From positions 1-64,000 of the forward strand of contig JANQMX010000039.1 of the NCBI GenBank assembly GCA_028279885.1: a stretch of DNA of 64,000 nt, in the 5' to 3' direction. The DNA is from Rhodovibrionaceae bacterium (GTDB lineage: Bacteria; Pseudomonadota; Alphaproteobacteria; Kiloniellales; DSM-21159). Of this stretch, positions 44,768-53,781 are shown one piece after another. A program made the translations under genes and the position numbers. Within the stretch, counting starts at the first letter, position 1, and the number at the start of each line of letters is the position of its first letter. The notes below the pieces were generated by a model. It was given only the letters and a program-made list of their open reading frames with translations. It made no database searches and was not told the DNA's origin.

Positions 44768-44808
44768 GCGTCCTTGCCGATCAAATTTTGGGTGGCGCCG
44801 TTGCCACC
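44766..44808 (-). promoter_or_regulatory. ANTAR-type antitermination element (two hexaloop hairpins)
   Basis: Hairpin P1 (44791-44808) is a perfect six-base stem GGTGGC/GCCACC closing the hexaloop AACGGC. After a ten-base linker, P2 (44766-44780) has stem TC-G-GC/GC-GA with one bulged G and the hexaloop AAGGAC. Both loops carry A at position 1 and G at position 4, the hallmark of RNA targets of ANTAR proteins. P2 overlaps the 5' arm of the following terminator by two bases. The upstream gene encodes the ANTAR protein AmiR. Confidence 0.8.
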
Positions 44809-44818
44809 GGAATAAACG

Positions 44819-45481
44819 CTAACCAATAAGGTCTTGCGTGTCAACGATGGCCGAGGCGAGCGCTCCGATGCTGACCCGGCGATGCATCGCCTGCTTGCGC
44901 AGATGATTGTAAGCGTCCTCCTCGGACAGGCCCTTACCGCGCATCAGGATCAGCTTGGCCTGCTCGACGGTGCGCGTGGTGCGCAGGTTGTCATCCAGCT
45001 TCTCGATCCTCTGACGTAGCCGCCGCTCGTAGCGAAACAAACCGTAGGCGATCGACAGGCTGGTCAGCGCCGCTTGCGGCGCCAGAGGCAGATGCACGAC
45101 GCCGTGCGGCGCACAATTCTCCAAGAGGGAGAGGTCGAGGTTCTGCTGCGGCCGCACCACGAGGACCAGCGCCGAGGTCGGCTCTCCGGTGACCCAGGGA
45201 AGGCGCTGCGGCAGGCTGCTGCAGAGATCGCAGTAGAGGACATCGAAGCTCCCAGGCAGCGGCTCCGGTCCCGGGGCGATGTGCTGGACGGCCGCGCGCG
45301 TGCGCTGTAGCTCGCGCAGCAGGTCTTTTGCTGCCGTATCATCGGCGGTGACGACGCCGATGCTCAAGCGTTCCAGAGCGCGTGCGCGGCGCAGCGCATC
45401 CGTCTCCGTCTTGGATGCTACGCCGCGGTCCTGCGGCTTGCTCGGGAGTGTAAGCTTCCGACGGTCCAACGCGCTATCCAA
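44819..45481 (-). CDS. amiR: AmiR-like ANTAR antitermination regulator
   Basis: A 220-residue protein with a degenerate receiver-like N-terminal domain (LSIGVVTADDTAAKDLLREL), a coiled coil near residues 150-170 and a C-terminal ANTAR RNA-binding domain (TVEQAKLILMRGKGLSEEDA, then YNHLRKQAMHRRVSIGALA). In Pseudomonas, AmiR binds nascent RNA and prevents termination once AmiC releases it in the presence of amide. Here it overlaps the amiC-like gene by eight bases, matching the known amiC-amiR pairing, and its likely RNA target lies directly downstream at 44766-44808. Confidence 0.92.
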   Translation of the reverse strand: MDSALDRRKLTLPSKPQDRGVASKTETDALRRARALERLSIGVVTADDTAAKDLLRELQRTRAAVQHIAPGPEPLPGSFDVLYCDLCSSLPQRLPWVTGEPTSALVLVVRPQQNLDLSLLENCAPHGVVHLPLAPQAALTSLSIAYGLFRYERRLRQRIEKLDDNLRTTRTVEQAKLILMRGKGLSEEDAYNHLRKQAMHRRVSIGALASAIVDTQDLIG

Positions 45482-46628
45482 GGGCCGTGCAACGGCCGTA
45501 GCCGATCAGATAGGGATCCGCGCTGACGCGCGATGGCGACTCGTACTGGATTTCGAACTGTCCCCTGCGGTTGGCCTTGCCGATCCGCGTCCAGAGATCG
45601 GCGTGGCCGTACTGCGGGTTGATCGACACGCGGCCCTGCGGCGCATCGAACTCGGTATCGAGCACCATGTTGCGAAGCAGATCGGTGTCCATGGAGTTGG
45701 TTCGCCTGAGCGCCTTGGCGAAGATGTGCATCTGGAAGTAGGCCGCCTCGACACACATGTTGGTCAGCTCGTCTTCGCCATAGCGGCGGCGATAGAGGCG
45801 CTTGAATGCCTCGGAGAACTTGGTGTTCAGCCCGTCGAAGTAGGGCGCCGCCGTGATGTGTCCCTCGCCGACGTCGCAGCCCATGGCGCGTATTTCCGCC
45901 TCGGCCGTGGTCAGGCTGGCGATCGGCATGACCTTGGGATCGAGCCCGAAGTCGGCATAGGTCTGATAGAGGAAGACGGTGCCGTCGCCGACGACCGTGG
46001 AGAAGATGACGTCGGGCCGACGGTTCTCCACCTCCTTCATGATGGGAATGAACTCTTCCCGTTTGCCGCGCAGATTGACGTAGCGCTCACCCACCACTTC
46101 GCCCCCGCTCTCGCGCAGGAACTCCCGCATGATGCGGTTCGACTCGCGCGGATAGATGTAGTCGGAGCCGATGAAGAAGAAGCGCTTGCCGTAGTGCGCC
46201 ATGAGGAAACGGCACAGGGCCATGCTGTTCTGGTTTGGCGCAGCACCCGTGTAGATCACGTTGGGCGAGAACTCGAAGCCTTCGTAGAGGGTCGGATACC
46301 AGAGCAAGCCGTTGAGGCGCTCCACCACCGGCAGGGTCGCCTTGCGGCTGCTCGAGGTATAGCAGCCGAAGATCGTGGTGATGCCGTCGTCCACCATCAG
46401 CTTCCTGGCATAGCGTCCGAAGGCAGAAGGCTCCGAGGAAGGGTCGTAGAGAACCGGCTCGATCGGGCGCCCGTTAATGCCGCCGGCCTCGTTGATCTCA
46501 TCGATCGCCGTCATGGTGCCGCGGAGCTGCGTCTCTTCGATCACGGCCATGAAGCCGGAGCGGGAGAACAAGACACCGACGCGCCAAGGTTCGCTTGTTT
46601 TCTGATCCTTTGTCATGATCGCCACCAT
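45474..46628 (-). CDS. amiC: AmiC-like cytoplasmic amide sensor
   Basis: A 384-residue periplasmic-binding-type protein without a signal peptide, the form expected of AmiC, which senses amides in the cytoplasm and holds AmiR inactive. It matches Pseudomonas AmiC through LLWYPTLYEGFEFSPNVIYT, GAAPNQNSMAL and FIGSDYIYPRESNRIMREFL. A paralogue that kept its signal (43333-44580) serves as the transport receptor. Two starts are possible, 46628 or 46616. It is the first gene of the amide operon; no promoter could be fixed in the 276 bases upstream. Confidence 0.92.
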   Translation of the reverse strand: MVAIMTKDQKTSEPWRVGVLFSRSGFMAVIEETQLRGTMTAIDEINEAGGINGRPIEPVLYDPSSEPSAFGRYARKLMVDDGITTIFGCYTSSSRKATLPVVERLNGLLWYPTLYEGFEFSPNVIYTGAAPNQNSMALCRFLMAHYGKRFFFIGSDYIYPRESNRIMREFLRESGGEVVGERYVNLRGKREEFIPIMKEVENRRPDVIFSTVVGDGTVFLYQTYADFGLDPKVMPIASLTTAEAEIRAMGCDVGEGHITAAPYFDGLNTKFSEAFKRLYRRRYGEDELTNMCVEAAYFQMHIFAKALRRTNSMDTDLLRNMVLDTEFDAPQGRVSINPQYGHADLWTRIGKANRRGQFEIQYESPSRVSADPYLIGYGRCTALG

Positions 46629-46904
46629 CCATATGTGGCGGGCGTGCTCTCTCCACCCTGTCCGGCGCCTGCATTTTACTGCAGAGTTATGGCGTTCCTG
46701 TTAGCGCCTTCAGTTAGCTTAGACGCGGCGCACAGCAAATTGCTACAAGTTTATCGCAGCGCGTCCTTGGCATCGATGATCGGCTCCTGACGATCAAAGA
46801 AACTCCGTTCCGACGCCTGGTTGAAGTCGGCAATCGGCTATCCGGCCTCTACGTTGTGCAACAGGGCGCCGCTCCCCGGACTCCATCTGGGTCTTTACCC
46901 TCTA

Positions 46905-47162
46905 ACTTTCGGTGGGTTAGCCGCCGAGAAGACCGGGCGATGCGCCCAGCTGCTCGAGCTCGACCCGCTCTACTGCGACACCATCCTCCGACGCTGGAAG
47001 GCCTTCACCGGCAAACGGGCCCGGCACTGCGAAAGCGGCCGCTCCTTCAAGGAGGTCGAGGAGCAGCGGGCCGACGATGTCCTGGCGGAAACCTCAAGCT
47101 GCGATCAAAGCAGCACGGCTGTCGCCCCTGGCCAAGGCAGCGAATACAAGCAAAAATCTTGA
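46905..47162 (+). pseudogene. C-terminal remnant of a DNA (adenine/cytosine-N4) methyltransferase
   Basis: The frame encodes GLAAEKTGRCAQLLELDPLY, then CDTILRRWKAFTGKRA and SGRSFKEVEEQR. This is the C-terminal strand-helix and tail typical of phage or ParB-linked DNA modification methylases (family text: ...GRRAYGIELDPLYVDVIVRRW...). The catalytic DPPY domain is absent and no start precedes it. It marks the left edge of the lower-GC accessory island. Confidence 0.7.
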
Positions 47163-47248
47163 TACTTTGGGGGTCAGGAACTAGGAGTTCTAGGCAAGCT
47201 GGATCAGCAGATTCGCACTCACAATCTAAGCTCGAAGTTCTCAGTGTC

Positions 47249-48043
47249 ATGAATGATAGACTGAGTATTGTCGTTCCCATGGCAGGGCGTGGAAGTCGCT
47301 TTCAGGCAGCAGGGTTTCGCAAACCGAAACCTCTTCTCGACGTGGGCGAGAAGGCGATGATCGAGCTGGTTATTGAAAACCTCAGACCGCGGCAACATCA
47401 CCGCTTTATTTTCATTTGCCAGGCGGACCACGTCGAACGCTACGGACTACAAGAAAAGCTGGAGAGCTGGGCGCCCGGTTGCGTTGTCGTGGAGCTGCAT
47501 GGCGTCACTGAAGGAGCCGCCTGCACGGTTCTGAAAGCGCGTGAGTATTTCGACAACGATGCGCCGTTGATGATCGCCAACAGCGACCAGTATGTCGATT
47601 ACGACGTCAATCGATACTTGGCTGACATGAAGGCCCCACGGGAGCTGGACGGGTTGATCATGACAATGCGGGCAGACGACCCGAAATGGTCTTATGTCGA
47701 GCTGTCGGATGCCGAGCTCGCAACGCGGGTCGTCGAGAAGGAAGTCATCTCGAATTGTGCGACAGTCGGCGTCTACAACTTTGCGCGAGGGAAAGACTTC
47801 GTCAGCGCAGCCGAGAAGATGATAGCGCGGGACCTGCGCGTGAATGGGGAGTTCTATGTAGCCCCCGTCTACAACCTCATGATCGAAAGCGGAGCCCGAA
47901 TCGGCGTACACTCCGTTGGCGCTGTTGCCGACGGCATGCACGGGCTCGGTACCCCCAACGACCTGAAAGCATTCTTAGAAACACAGATTGCGAGGCGTGT
48001 CACTCAACGGCATCAGAGCGACGATAGAGCGCGCGCCGAATGA
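47249..48043 (+). CDS. NTP-transferase-family nucleotidyltransferase
   Basis: A 264-residue enzyme with the nucleotide-binding signature VVPMAGRGSRFQAAGFRKPK and the metal-binding NSDQYVDYD in the middle. Such enzymes activate a phosphorylated sugar or alcohol as an NDP derivative for surface polysaccharide synthesis. ATG at 47249 is the first codon before the signature. It overlaps the next gene by ATGA, and the trio 47249-49316 is one transcription unit. The activated compound is unknown. Confidence 0.85.
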   Translation: MNDRLSIVVPMAGRGSRFQAAGFRKPKPLLDVGEKAMIELVIENLRPRQHHRFIFICQADHVERYGLQEKLESWAPGCVVVELHGVTEGAACTVLKAREYFDNDAPLMIANSDQYVDYDVNRYLADMKAPRELDGLIMTMRADDPKWSYVELSDAELATRVVEKEVISNCATVGVYNFARGKDFVSAAEKMIARDLRVNGEFYVAPVYNLMIESGARIGVHSVGAVADGMHGLGTPNDLKAFLETQIARRVTQRHQSDDRARAE

Positions 48044-48675
48044 AGCGCTCGATACTTGCACACCGCGGTCACTGGAAAGAGGACGCAGAGAAAAATACGC
48101 GTGCTGCGCTCGCATTGGCCCCCCAACAGGGGTATGGGATTGAAACAGACGTGCGCGATAGCGAGGGACGCTTGATCGTTTCGCATGATGTGCCGGTTGG
48201 CGGCGAGATGTCGCTGTTTGAAGTTGCAGAACACTGCACCGTTGCGGGGGTTCCCATCGCCATCAACATCAAAGCCGACGGTCTGGCAACTCTGATCAAA
48301 GAGATACTGGACCGCCATCCCAGTCTGGACGCCTTCTGTTTCGATATGTCAGTGCCGGAGCTGCTTCAGTACCAGAAGCAAGGCGTGCCCTGCTTTACGC
48401 GGGTCAGCGAGTTCGAGCGCACACCTGTGCTCTATGACGATGCCCGAGGCGTTTGGCTGGATGCCTTCTCTTCCGATTGGTACTCCGTTGACTTGATCGA
48501 GCGGTTCCTCGGCGACGGAAAGCAGGTTGCAATCGTGTCGCCCGAGCTGCACCGCAGAGACCATCAGGCGCTTTGGGAGGCCTTGCGGGACGCCGGCCTT
48601 GGCGGACTCGACGACGTGCTTCTTTGTACGGATTATCCGGATGCGGCGTTTGAGTTCTTTCGAGAGACATCATGA
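48040..48675 (+). CDS. glycerophosphodiester phosphodiesterase-like protein
   Basis: A 211-residue PLC-like phosphodiesterase domain protein. The start ILAHRGHWKEDAEKNTRAAL, then GIETDVRDSEGRLIVSHD, matches the HRG...EN and ExD...HD catalytic pattern of GDPD enzymes. No signal peptide is visible. It is coupled by four-base overlaps to the nucleotidyltransferase before and the HAD gene after, so it probably acts on a phosphodiester or phosphoalcohol intermediate of the same pathway. Confidence 0.83.
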   Translation: MKRSILAHRGHWKEDAEKNTRAALALAPQQGYGIETDVRDSEGRLIVSHDVPVGGEMSLFEVAEHCTVAGVPIAINIKADGLATLIKEILDRHPSLDAFCFDMSVPELLQYQKQGVPCFTRVSEFERTPVLYDDARGVWLDAFSSDWYSVDLIERFLGDGKQVAIVSPELHRRDHQALWEALRDAGLGGLDDVLLCTDYPDAAFEFFRETS

Positions 48676-49316
48676 TACGAGCTGTGATCTTCGACATGGA
48701 CGGCGTCCTGATCGACGCGCGCGATTGGCATTATGAAGCTTTGAATAGAGCGCTCGGGCTCTTCGGCTACAAGATTGGGCGAGAGGAGCATCTCGACGTC
48801 TTCGATGGCCTGCCGACATCGCACAAGCTTCACATGCTGACGGAGAGCAGAGGTCTTCCGAGCGAACTACACTCACTTATCAACGAGATGAAGCAATCCT
48901 ACACCATGGACCTTGTCGCGCTGCGATGCCGGCCGGTGTTCCATCACCGCTATGCTTTGGCGAGACTGAAAGAAGCCGGTTACAAGCTGGCTGTCGCATC
49001 GAACTCCATTCGCGCCAGTGTCGATGCGATGATGGACAGGGCCGACCTGACTCGGTTTCTCGATGTGACCATGTCCAACGAGGATGTGTCTCGGGCCAAG
49101 CCTCATCCCGAGATTTACTTGGAGACCTGCGCGCTCCTGGGTGTCGCGCCGACCGAGGCGGTGGTCGTCGAGGACGCCGAATACGGCGTGCAAGCGGCCG
49201 AGAATGCGGGCACCCACGTCTTGCGAGTTAATGGTGTCGAGGATGTCACCTTCGCTGCAATCTCGCAGTTCATCCAAGAAGTCGAGGACTCATCCGCAGC
49301 TCTGCAGCGCGCGTAG
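48672..49316 (+). CDS. HAD-family phosphatase (beta-phosphoglucomutase-like)
   Basis: A 214-residue HAD hydrolase with motif I VIFDMDGVLIDARDWHYEAL, the helical cap, motif II VASNSIR, and motifs III/IV in SRAKPHPEIYLETCALLGVA, then VVVEDAEYGVQAAENAG. It would dephosphorylate or isomerise a small phosphosugar. It ends the three-gene unit. A 263-base gap without recognisable features separates it from the glycosyltransferase. Confidence 0.87.
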   Translation: MIRAVIFDMDGVLIDARDWHYEALNRALGLFGYKIGREEHLDVFDGLPTSHKLHMLTESRGLPSELHSLINEMKQSYTMDLVALRCRPVFHHRYALARLKEAGYKLAVASNSIRASVDAMMDRADLTRFLDVTMSNEDVSRAKPHPEIYLETCALLGVAPTEAVVVEDAEYGVQAAENAGTHVLRVNGVEDVTFAAISQFIQEVEDSSAALQRA

Positions 49317-49579
49317 TGCTTGGCTGCTTGAGGTCTCAGTGCTCGTTGCTCAACGTGGGTGCTTGGGATGTTGAAACGCCGTCAGCACTAAAACACTCAA
49401 GAGTTGGACAGGCTTCCGAGTAAATGCATTAAAGATGGCCAAGACCGTCCACATCACTAATCCACAGAGAATACTGTGGGGCGAGGCATGTCCACATCGC
49501 GACTAGGCCACTAGCATTTCCATTGCTTGCACGCCAAAAGCCACCGCTAACGAACCTTACCAGTCGCTAAGGAAACACT

Positions 49580-51715
49580 GTGAAAGACAGTCCAACGTTA
49601 TCTCTAGTAATACCGACGCACGGCCGTGTTGACTTGTTTGAGACGACCCTACGATCAGTGTATTCGCAGGCGCTAGATACGTTCGAGCTGGTGATCAGCG
49701 ACGACTCAGCACAAGAAGAAGATCGTACGCGAATAAAGGAGCTGGTTGACGTCTATCGAGAGCAGACCGAGCGAAAGGCGAACTACATCCACACGGCACC
49801 ACGGCTTGGTCAAGCAAAGAACACAAATCAAGGCATGCGCGCGGCCACTGGTGACATTGTCCGCCTCCTACATAGCGACGATTTGTTACGGCCAGGTGCG
49901 CTAGCTTGGGAACTGGCCCATTTTCAAGAGCGGGCTGATCTTAATGTCTTGTTTCAGGATGCACTTGCCTTTGAGCGGGATGCAGAAATCGAGTGGGTCG
50001 ATAAGCCGATCTATCGCTTGATTGAGCCTGGAAGCTATTTTCGTCAGAATCTATCCACCTGTACAGCGCTGCCGTCTGGCCTTTTGTTCCGCAGAACGTC
50101 TTTGGAAGATATCGGCGGAATGCGTGACGATTGGAGTTTTTTGTGCGACTGGGAGTTCTTCGCCAAACTGATAATGCGGGAGATGGCCGCGCGCCGGCTT
50201 GTCGGCTACGCGCAGGCTGGCAATTACGCGTGGCGTATCCACGAAGATTCGACCACTGGGCGTCGTTGGCGTGATCACTTCACCGAACATCGTGCGCTGA
50301 TGGAGGAGTGGAAGCAATCTCTGGCTGAGCTAGAAGAAGACCTGTTCGTCTCCGCCGCGGAGCGTGAAGCGTTCTTCCGCCGAGGCGAGTTGTATCGCGA
50401 GCATCGCTTGATCAATGACGTTAAGAAACTGAAACCTGAGCTGCGCGCGGACGCACGATCGTGGGTCCGCAATGAGCTGGGTGCAAAGCGTTACTATTCG
50501 GTGCTTTGGCGTTTGCGCGCCGCGCCTGTTAGGAAAAGACTGAAGAAGCTGCGGCGCCGCGTGAAACATACCATCAGATCCCCAAAAAATAAGCCGGCGG
50601 CCGTTGCTGTTCCGCACTCAAAGGCTGAGGTGAGCGCAGCCGATGTAACGTTGCAAACAGAACTTGCAGAAGGCGAGATGAGTGTCGACGCGCTCAATCT
50701 TGTCGTTCCGTTCGACAACGGTTTAAGCCTTTGGCAAGTGCGGTCGGATTTGCTTTCAGCCCGACGAATCAAGATTGTCGGCATCAACCGAAGTCGTTTT
50801 TGGTCGCTGGTTCTTCAAGAGCTACTGAAGTACATCGCGCCGGGCGCAGAGGTTGAGTTCGTCTTCGTCGATAACAAGCATATGACATGGTTCGGCCTGA
50901 AGGCGATGGTTAACACCATTGCCGAAGGGCGCTTCGAAATGGCGAACCAGAATGTCACGCCTACGGAGGCCGTAGCGGAGCCGCAAGGCGTACGCCGGGT
51001 GGTTCTGCGCTGCGTCGCGCCGCCGGAAAAGTGGCATTCGGATCCGATGTCAGGGCTCACCGTAGGCGTGCTGACCTTAGGCGACCGCATGGAGGAGCTG
51101 AACGCCCTGATCGACAGCGCCATGACCTTCGCGACTATGCCGATTGAAATTCTGATTGTGGCACCGGAGCGGATCGCTGCGTTGGAAGGTCGCCCAAAGA
51201 TACGGCAGTTGGTGTTTGAGAATGACAACAGAAGCGGCAAAATATCGGAAAAGAAAAACCTGATATGCCAGCTTGCAGCTTATTCCGATATTGCTGTTTG
51301 TCACGACCGATTTACTTTTACCCCCTCCTTCTTCGAGTCATTCCAAACATGGGGAACGTCCTACGCTATCGCGACGCCCAAGGTGCGTACGATGGATGGC
51401 CGCCGTGGGCTCGACTGGGGGGTCGTACAAGGCGAAAACTATAGTTGGAGCACTGGTGGTTTGCTGGAGTACCGGGATCACTCAAGGTTCAGCTACGCTC
51501 CTGGCGGCGTGACCATGATTCGCAAGTCGGCATGGGAAGCTTTCCCTTGGAGCCCGCTGCTCTATTGGAATGAGCACGAGGACGTCGAACTATCTCGAAG
51601 ACTGCAGCGAGCAGGTCAGAGGGTTTCACTGTTTCCCGGTATTGTGACAGCGAGCCGAGATCGCTGGGTTGACCAAAACCCGAGAATACCCTTTTGCGAT
51701 CGCAAGGATCTTTAG
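49580..51715 (+). CDS. double-domain glycosyltransferase (GT2 plus second GT-A domain)
   Basis: A 711-residue protein. The first 230 residues form a family-2 glycosyltransferase (LSLVIPTHGRVDLFETTLRS, VRLLHSDDLLRPGALAWEL, DDWSFLCDWEFFAKL). A basic helical linker follows (RKRLKKLRRRVKHTIRSPKN, residues about 317-336). From about 495 to the end there is a second transferase-like domain (GLTVGVLTLGDRMEELNALI, VCHDRFTF, WNEHEDVELSRRL). GTG at 49580 is preceded by AAGGA. It probably adds two sugars to a surface glycan. Confidence 0.85.
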   Translation: MKDSPTLSLVIPTHGRVDLFETTLRSVYSQALDTFELVISDDSAQEEDRTRIKELVDVYREQTERKANYIHTAPRLGQAKNTNQGMRAATGDIVRLLHSDDLLRPGALAWELAHFQERADLNVLFQDALAFERDAEIEWVDKPIYRLIEPGSYFRQNLSTCTALPSGLLFRRTSLEDIGGMRDDWSFLCDWEFFAKLIMREMAARRLVGYAQAGNYAWRIHEDSTTGRRWRDHFTEHRALMEEWKQSLAELEEDLFVSAAEREAFFRRGELYREHRLINDVKKLKPELRADARSWVRNELGAKRYYSVLWRLRAAPVRKRLKKLRRRVKHTIRSPKNKPAAVAVPHSKAEVSAADVTLQTELAEGEMSVDALNLVVPFDNGLSLWQVRSDLLSARRIKIVGINRSRFWSLVLQELLKYIAPGAEVEFVFVDNKHMTWFGLKAMVNTIAEGRFEMANQNVTPTEAVAEPQGVRRVVLRCVAPPEKWHSDPMSGLTVGVLTLGDRMEELNALIDSAMTFATMPIEILIVAPERIAALEGRPKIRQLVFENDNRSGKISEKKNLICQLAAYSDIAVCHDRFTFTPSFFESFQTWGTSYAIATPKVRTMDGRRGLDWGVVQGENYSWSTGGLLEYRDHSRFSYAPGGVTMIRKSAWEAFPWSPLLYWNEHEDVELSRRLQRAGQRVSLFPGIVTASRDRWVDQNPRIPFCDRKDL

Positions 51716-52223
51716 ATCAGGCGTATTCCTGCGGGAAGCTGATACGCTTGCATTTGTGGTAGGCCCGGCGCCCGGCGCTCGCCTCCAAACACGCAATGAT
51801 TGCATACGCCGCCTTGGCAAGCTGTCAAAGAAGGGTAATGAAATTGCGGAGAAAGGAACCTTGGAAGTGGAACAGGAAGAGCGGAACAATGCGGAATTCG
51901 TTCAGAGCCGGGGGAAGCGGTCGCCGGCCGTCCAAACGTGATCGAGCCCGTTTTAGAAGCGGAGCGGCTCCGCACCGACGTAATCTCCGTGGCAGCATGG
52001 CGTAAACCAGATTGGTTTGGCCTTTTGTGCTTGATTCCGCAGGTGCTTCGCCCCACCGCGGCCTTCTCGTCGCACTTCTCTCGCTCCATGCGAGCCCTGG
52101 CCACAAGAGAAGCAAGTCTGGGGAAAGTCATTGCCGTGTGGCAAGTTCCCTGCACGGCGCGAAGCATGTGGTGGTGATGGCGGGTGAGACGCGGAGCAGA
52201 GCTTCGCGATAGTCGCTGCTATT
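51716..52223. other. non-coding interval left of the IS5-type element
   Basis: No gene could be supported in these 508 bases; the short open frames lack family features and ribosome binding sites. The small hairpin GCGGAG-CGG-CTCCGC lies near 51958-51972. No N-terminal desaturase sequence is found here, so the gene cut by the element on its right does not continue on its left. Confidence 0.5.
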
Positions 52224-53781
52224 GGATAAAGCGTCGTCCGTGAAGATTCCCCGCGGTTGGGTTTTCAAGCGTTCTGAGGCGTGAAGGCTGGCCTCAAGAG
52301 TGCCTGGAACAAGGCACGCAAAAGGGCCTCGAACCACCTGACGAGGAGTTTGAAGTTGTATCCGGCGGCGGCGAGGATGGCGTTGGCGCGGTCGCCCTCT
52401 CGGCCCTTGAGGTAGTTGCGCTCCATGCGGTGCTCGGCCTTGAGATGGCCGATCACCGGCTCGACGGCGGCACGGCGCCTCATCTCTCGGCGTATGGTCC
52501 GGGTGACCCGGCGGACCTGGCCTGAGATCCAGACCCTGAACTTCTTCGGGTGCTTGTGCCCGCGATAGCCTTTGTCGACATGGATGCGTTTGACCTCGAC
52601 GCCGGTCAGGGCCTCGATCTCGGCGATCACCGGGCCGAGCGTATGGCCGTCGTATGGATTGCCATGCAGAGCCTTGGCATGGAGCACGAACTGGCCGCCC
52701 TTGGGCTTGGTCACCGGGGTCGTCACCGAGACCTTGCAGCCGAACTCATAGGGCGCCTTGGCCTTGCCTTTACCGATGCACTCGACCTCCGGGGCGTGCC
52801 AGGAATAGAGCTTCCAGCCGCGCTGGCGCTGCTTCTGGCGGCGGATCTGGTCGGCGCGTGACAGCGGGACCGCGAGGGCCTGGCGCAGCGCCGGGTCGTC
52901 CTCGGTCTTGCGCCGTATGTCGCGGACCAGCCGGCCCAGGCGGGTGCGTAGGAACTTGAGTTGCCGGTTGTGGCGCTTGAACTGCTTGGCATGGCTATAG
53001 CGCCCGGCCATCAGGGCGGCGCGCTTGGCAACCCGCACATAGGACTGCCGCAGCGGCACGCTATGTTTCTTGGCCAGCTTGCCCAGCATGACGATCGCCC
53101 TGTGCAGCAACCGGGCGTCGGTCGGGAAGGCGATGGCCTTGGGCTGCACCGTCGTGTCCACCGCCACGCGCTCCAGGTCCTTGGTGGACAGCGCCCCGCT
53201 CTTGTGCGCCACCGATAGGCTTTCCTGCAGCAGGGCCGTGAGCTGCGCCTCGCCCAGGCGTTGGCGCCAGCGGCTCAGCGAGGAGCGGTCGAAGGGCAGC
53301 TTGTGGCAGAAACTCTGCTCGCCGCAGAAGTACTGATAATAGGGGTTCTCCAGCCAGCGGTCGCACAAGACCTCGTCGGACAGGTCGTGCATGTGCTTGA
53401 GAATGAACAGCCCGGCCACCAGGCGGCTCGGCAGTGGTGGCTGGCCCGGGCCGGCGCGGCATACCGAGCTGAAACGCTCGTGCAAGAAATCCCAGTCGAT
53501 CTCCCGCGCCAGCCGCGCCAACGGATGGTCGAGGTCGATGATCTCATCCAATGACGGCTGGAACAGGTCCCTGTGTCGCTCGTCGCGCGGCTTGCTCATC
53601 GCTCTGTCCCGAAGCCTCGAGGAGGCTCTAGGGAATCACGAAGGCTGCCGAGCCGGGAAGCTCAAATTGCAAGAAAGCCGCCGCCAGCACAGCACTTTCT
53701 TGCAATCTCGATCACTTGCCCGAGACTGATAATCCCTACCAATCAGCAGCTTGGGGATTCTTCACGGACGACTGGTTATCC
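52224..53781 (-). mobile_element. IS5-family insertion sequence
   Basis: The ends are imperfect inverted repeats: GGATAA...GTCGTCCGTGAAGATTCCCC from 52224 to 52252, and its complement from 53753 to 53781. The inner 20 bases match at 19 positions. ATT stands just outside both ends (52221-52223 and 53782-53784), a possible three-base target duplication. It contains one intact transposase gene. Confidence 0.87.
52265..53599 (-). CDS. IS5-family transposase
   Basis: A 444-residue transposase. It starts with the DUF772-type N-terminal domain (SLDEIIDLDHPLARLAREID, LPSRLVAGLFILKHMHDLSD). The DDE domain follows, with RVAVDTTVQPKAI for the first Asp, VKRIHVDKGYRGHKHPKKF for the second and RRRAAVEPVIGHLKAEHRME for the Glu. 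The frame is intact, so the element may still be active. Confidence 0.93.
   Translation of the reverse strand: MSKPRDERHRDLFQPSLDEIIDLDHPLARLAREIDWDFLHERFSSVCRAGPGQPPLPSRLVAGLFILKHMHDLSDEVLCDRWLENPYYQYFCGEQSFCHKLPFDRSSLSRWRQRLGEAQLTALLQESLSVAHKSGALSTKDLERVAVDTTVQPKAIAFPTDARLLHRAIVMLGKLAKKHSVPLRQSYVRVAKRAALMAGRYSHAKQFKRHNRQLKFLRTRLGRLVRDIRRKTEDDPALRQALAVPLSRADQIRRQKQRQRGWKLYSWHAPEVECIGKGKAKAPYEFGCKVSVTTPVTKPKGGQFVLHAKALHGNPYDGHTLGPVIAEIEALTGVEVKRIHVDKGYRGHKHPKKFRVWISGQVRRVTRTIRREMRRRAAVEPVIGHLKAEHRMERNYLKGREGDRANAILAAAGYNFKLLVRWFEALLRALFQALLRPAFTPQNA

Noticed and set aside
46821-47162. A 113-codon frame as an intact small gene.
   Set aside because: Only its second half matches a methylase C-terminus; the catalytic domain and a ribosome binding site are absent.
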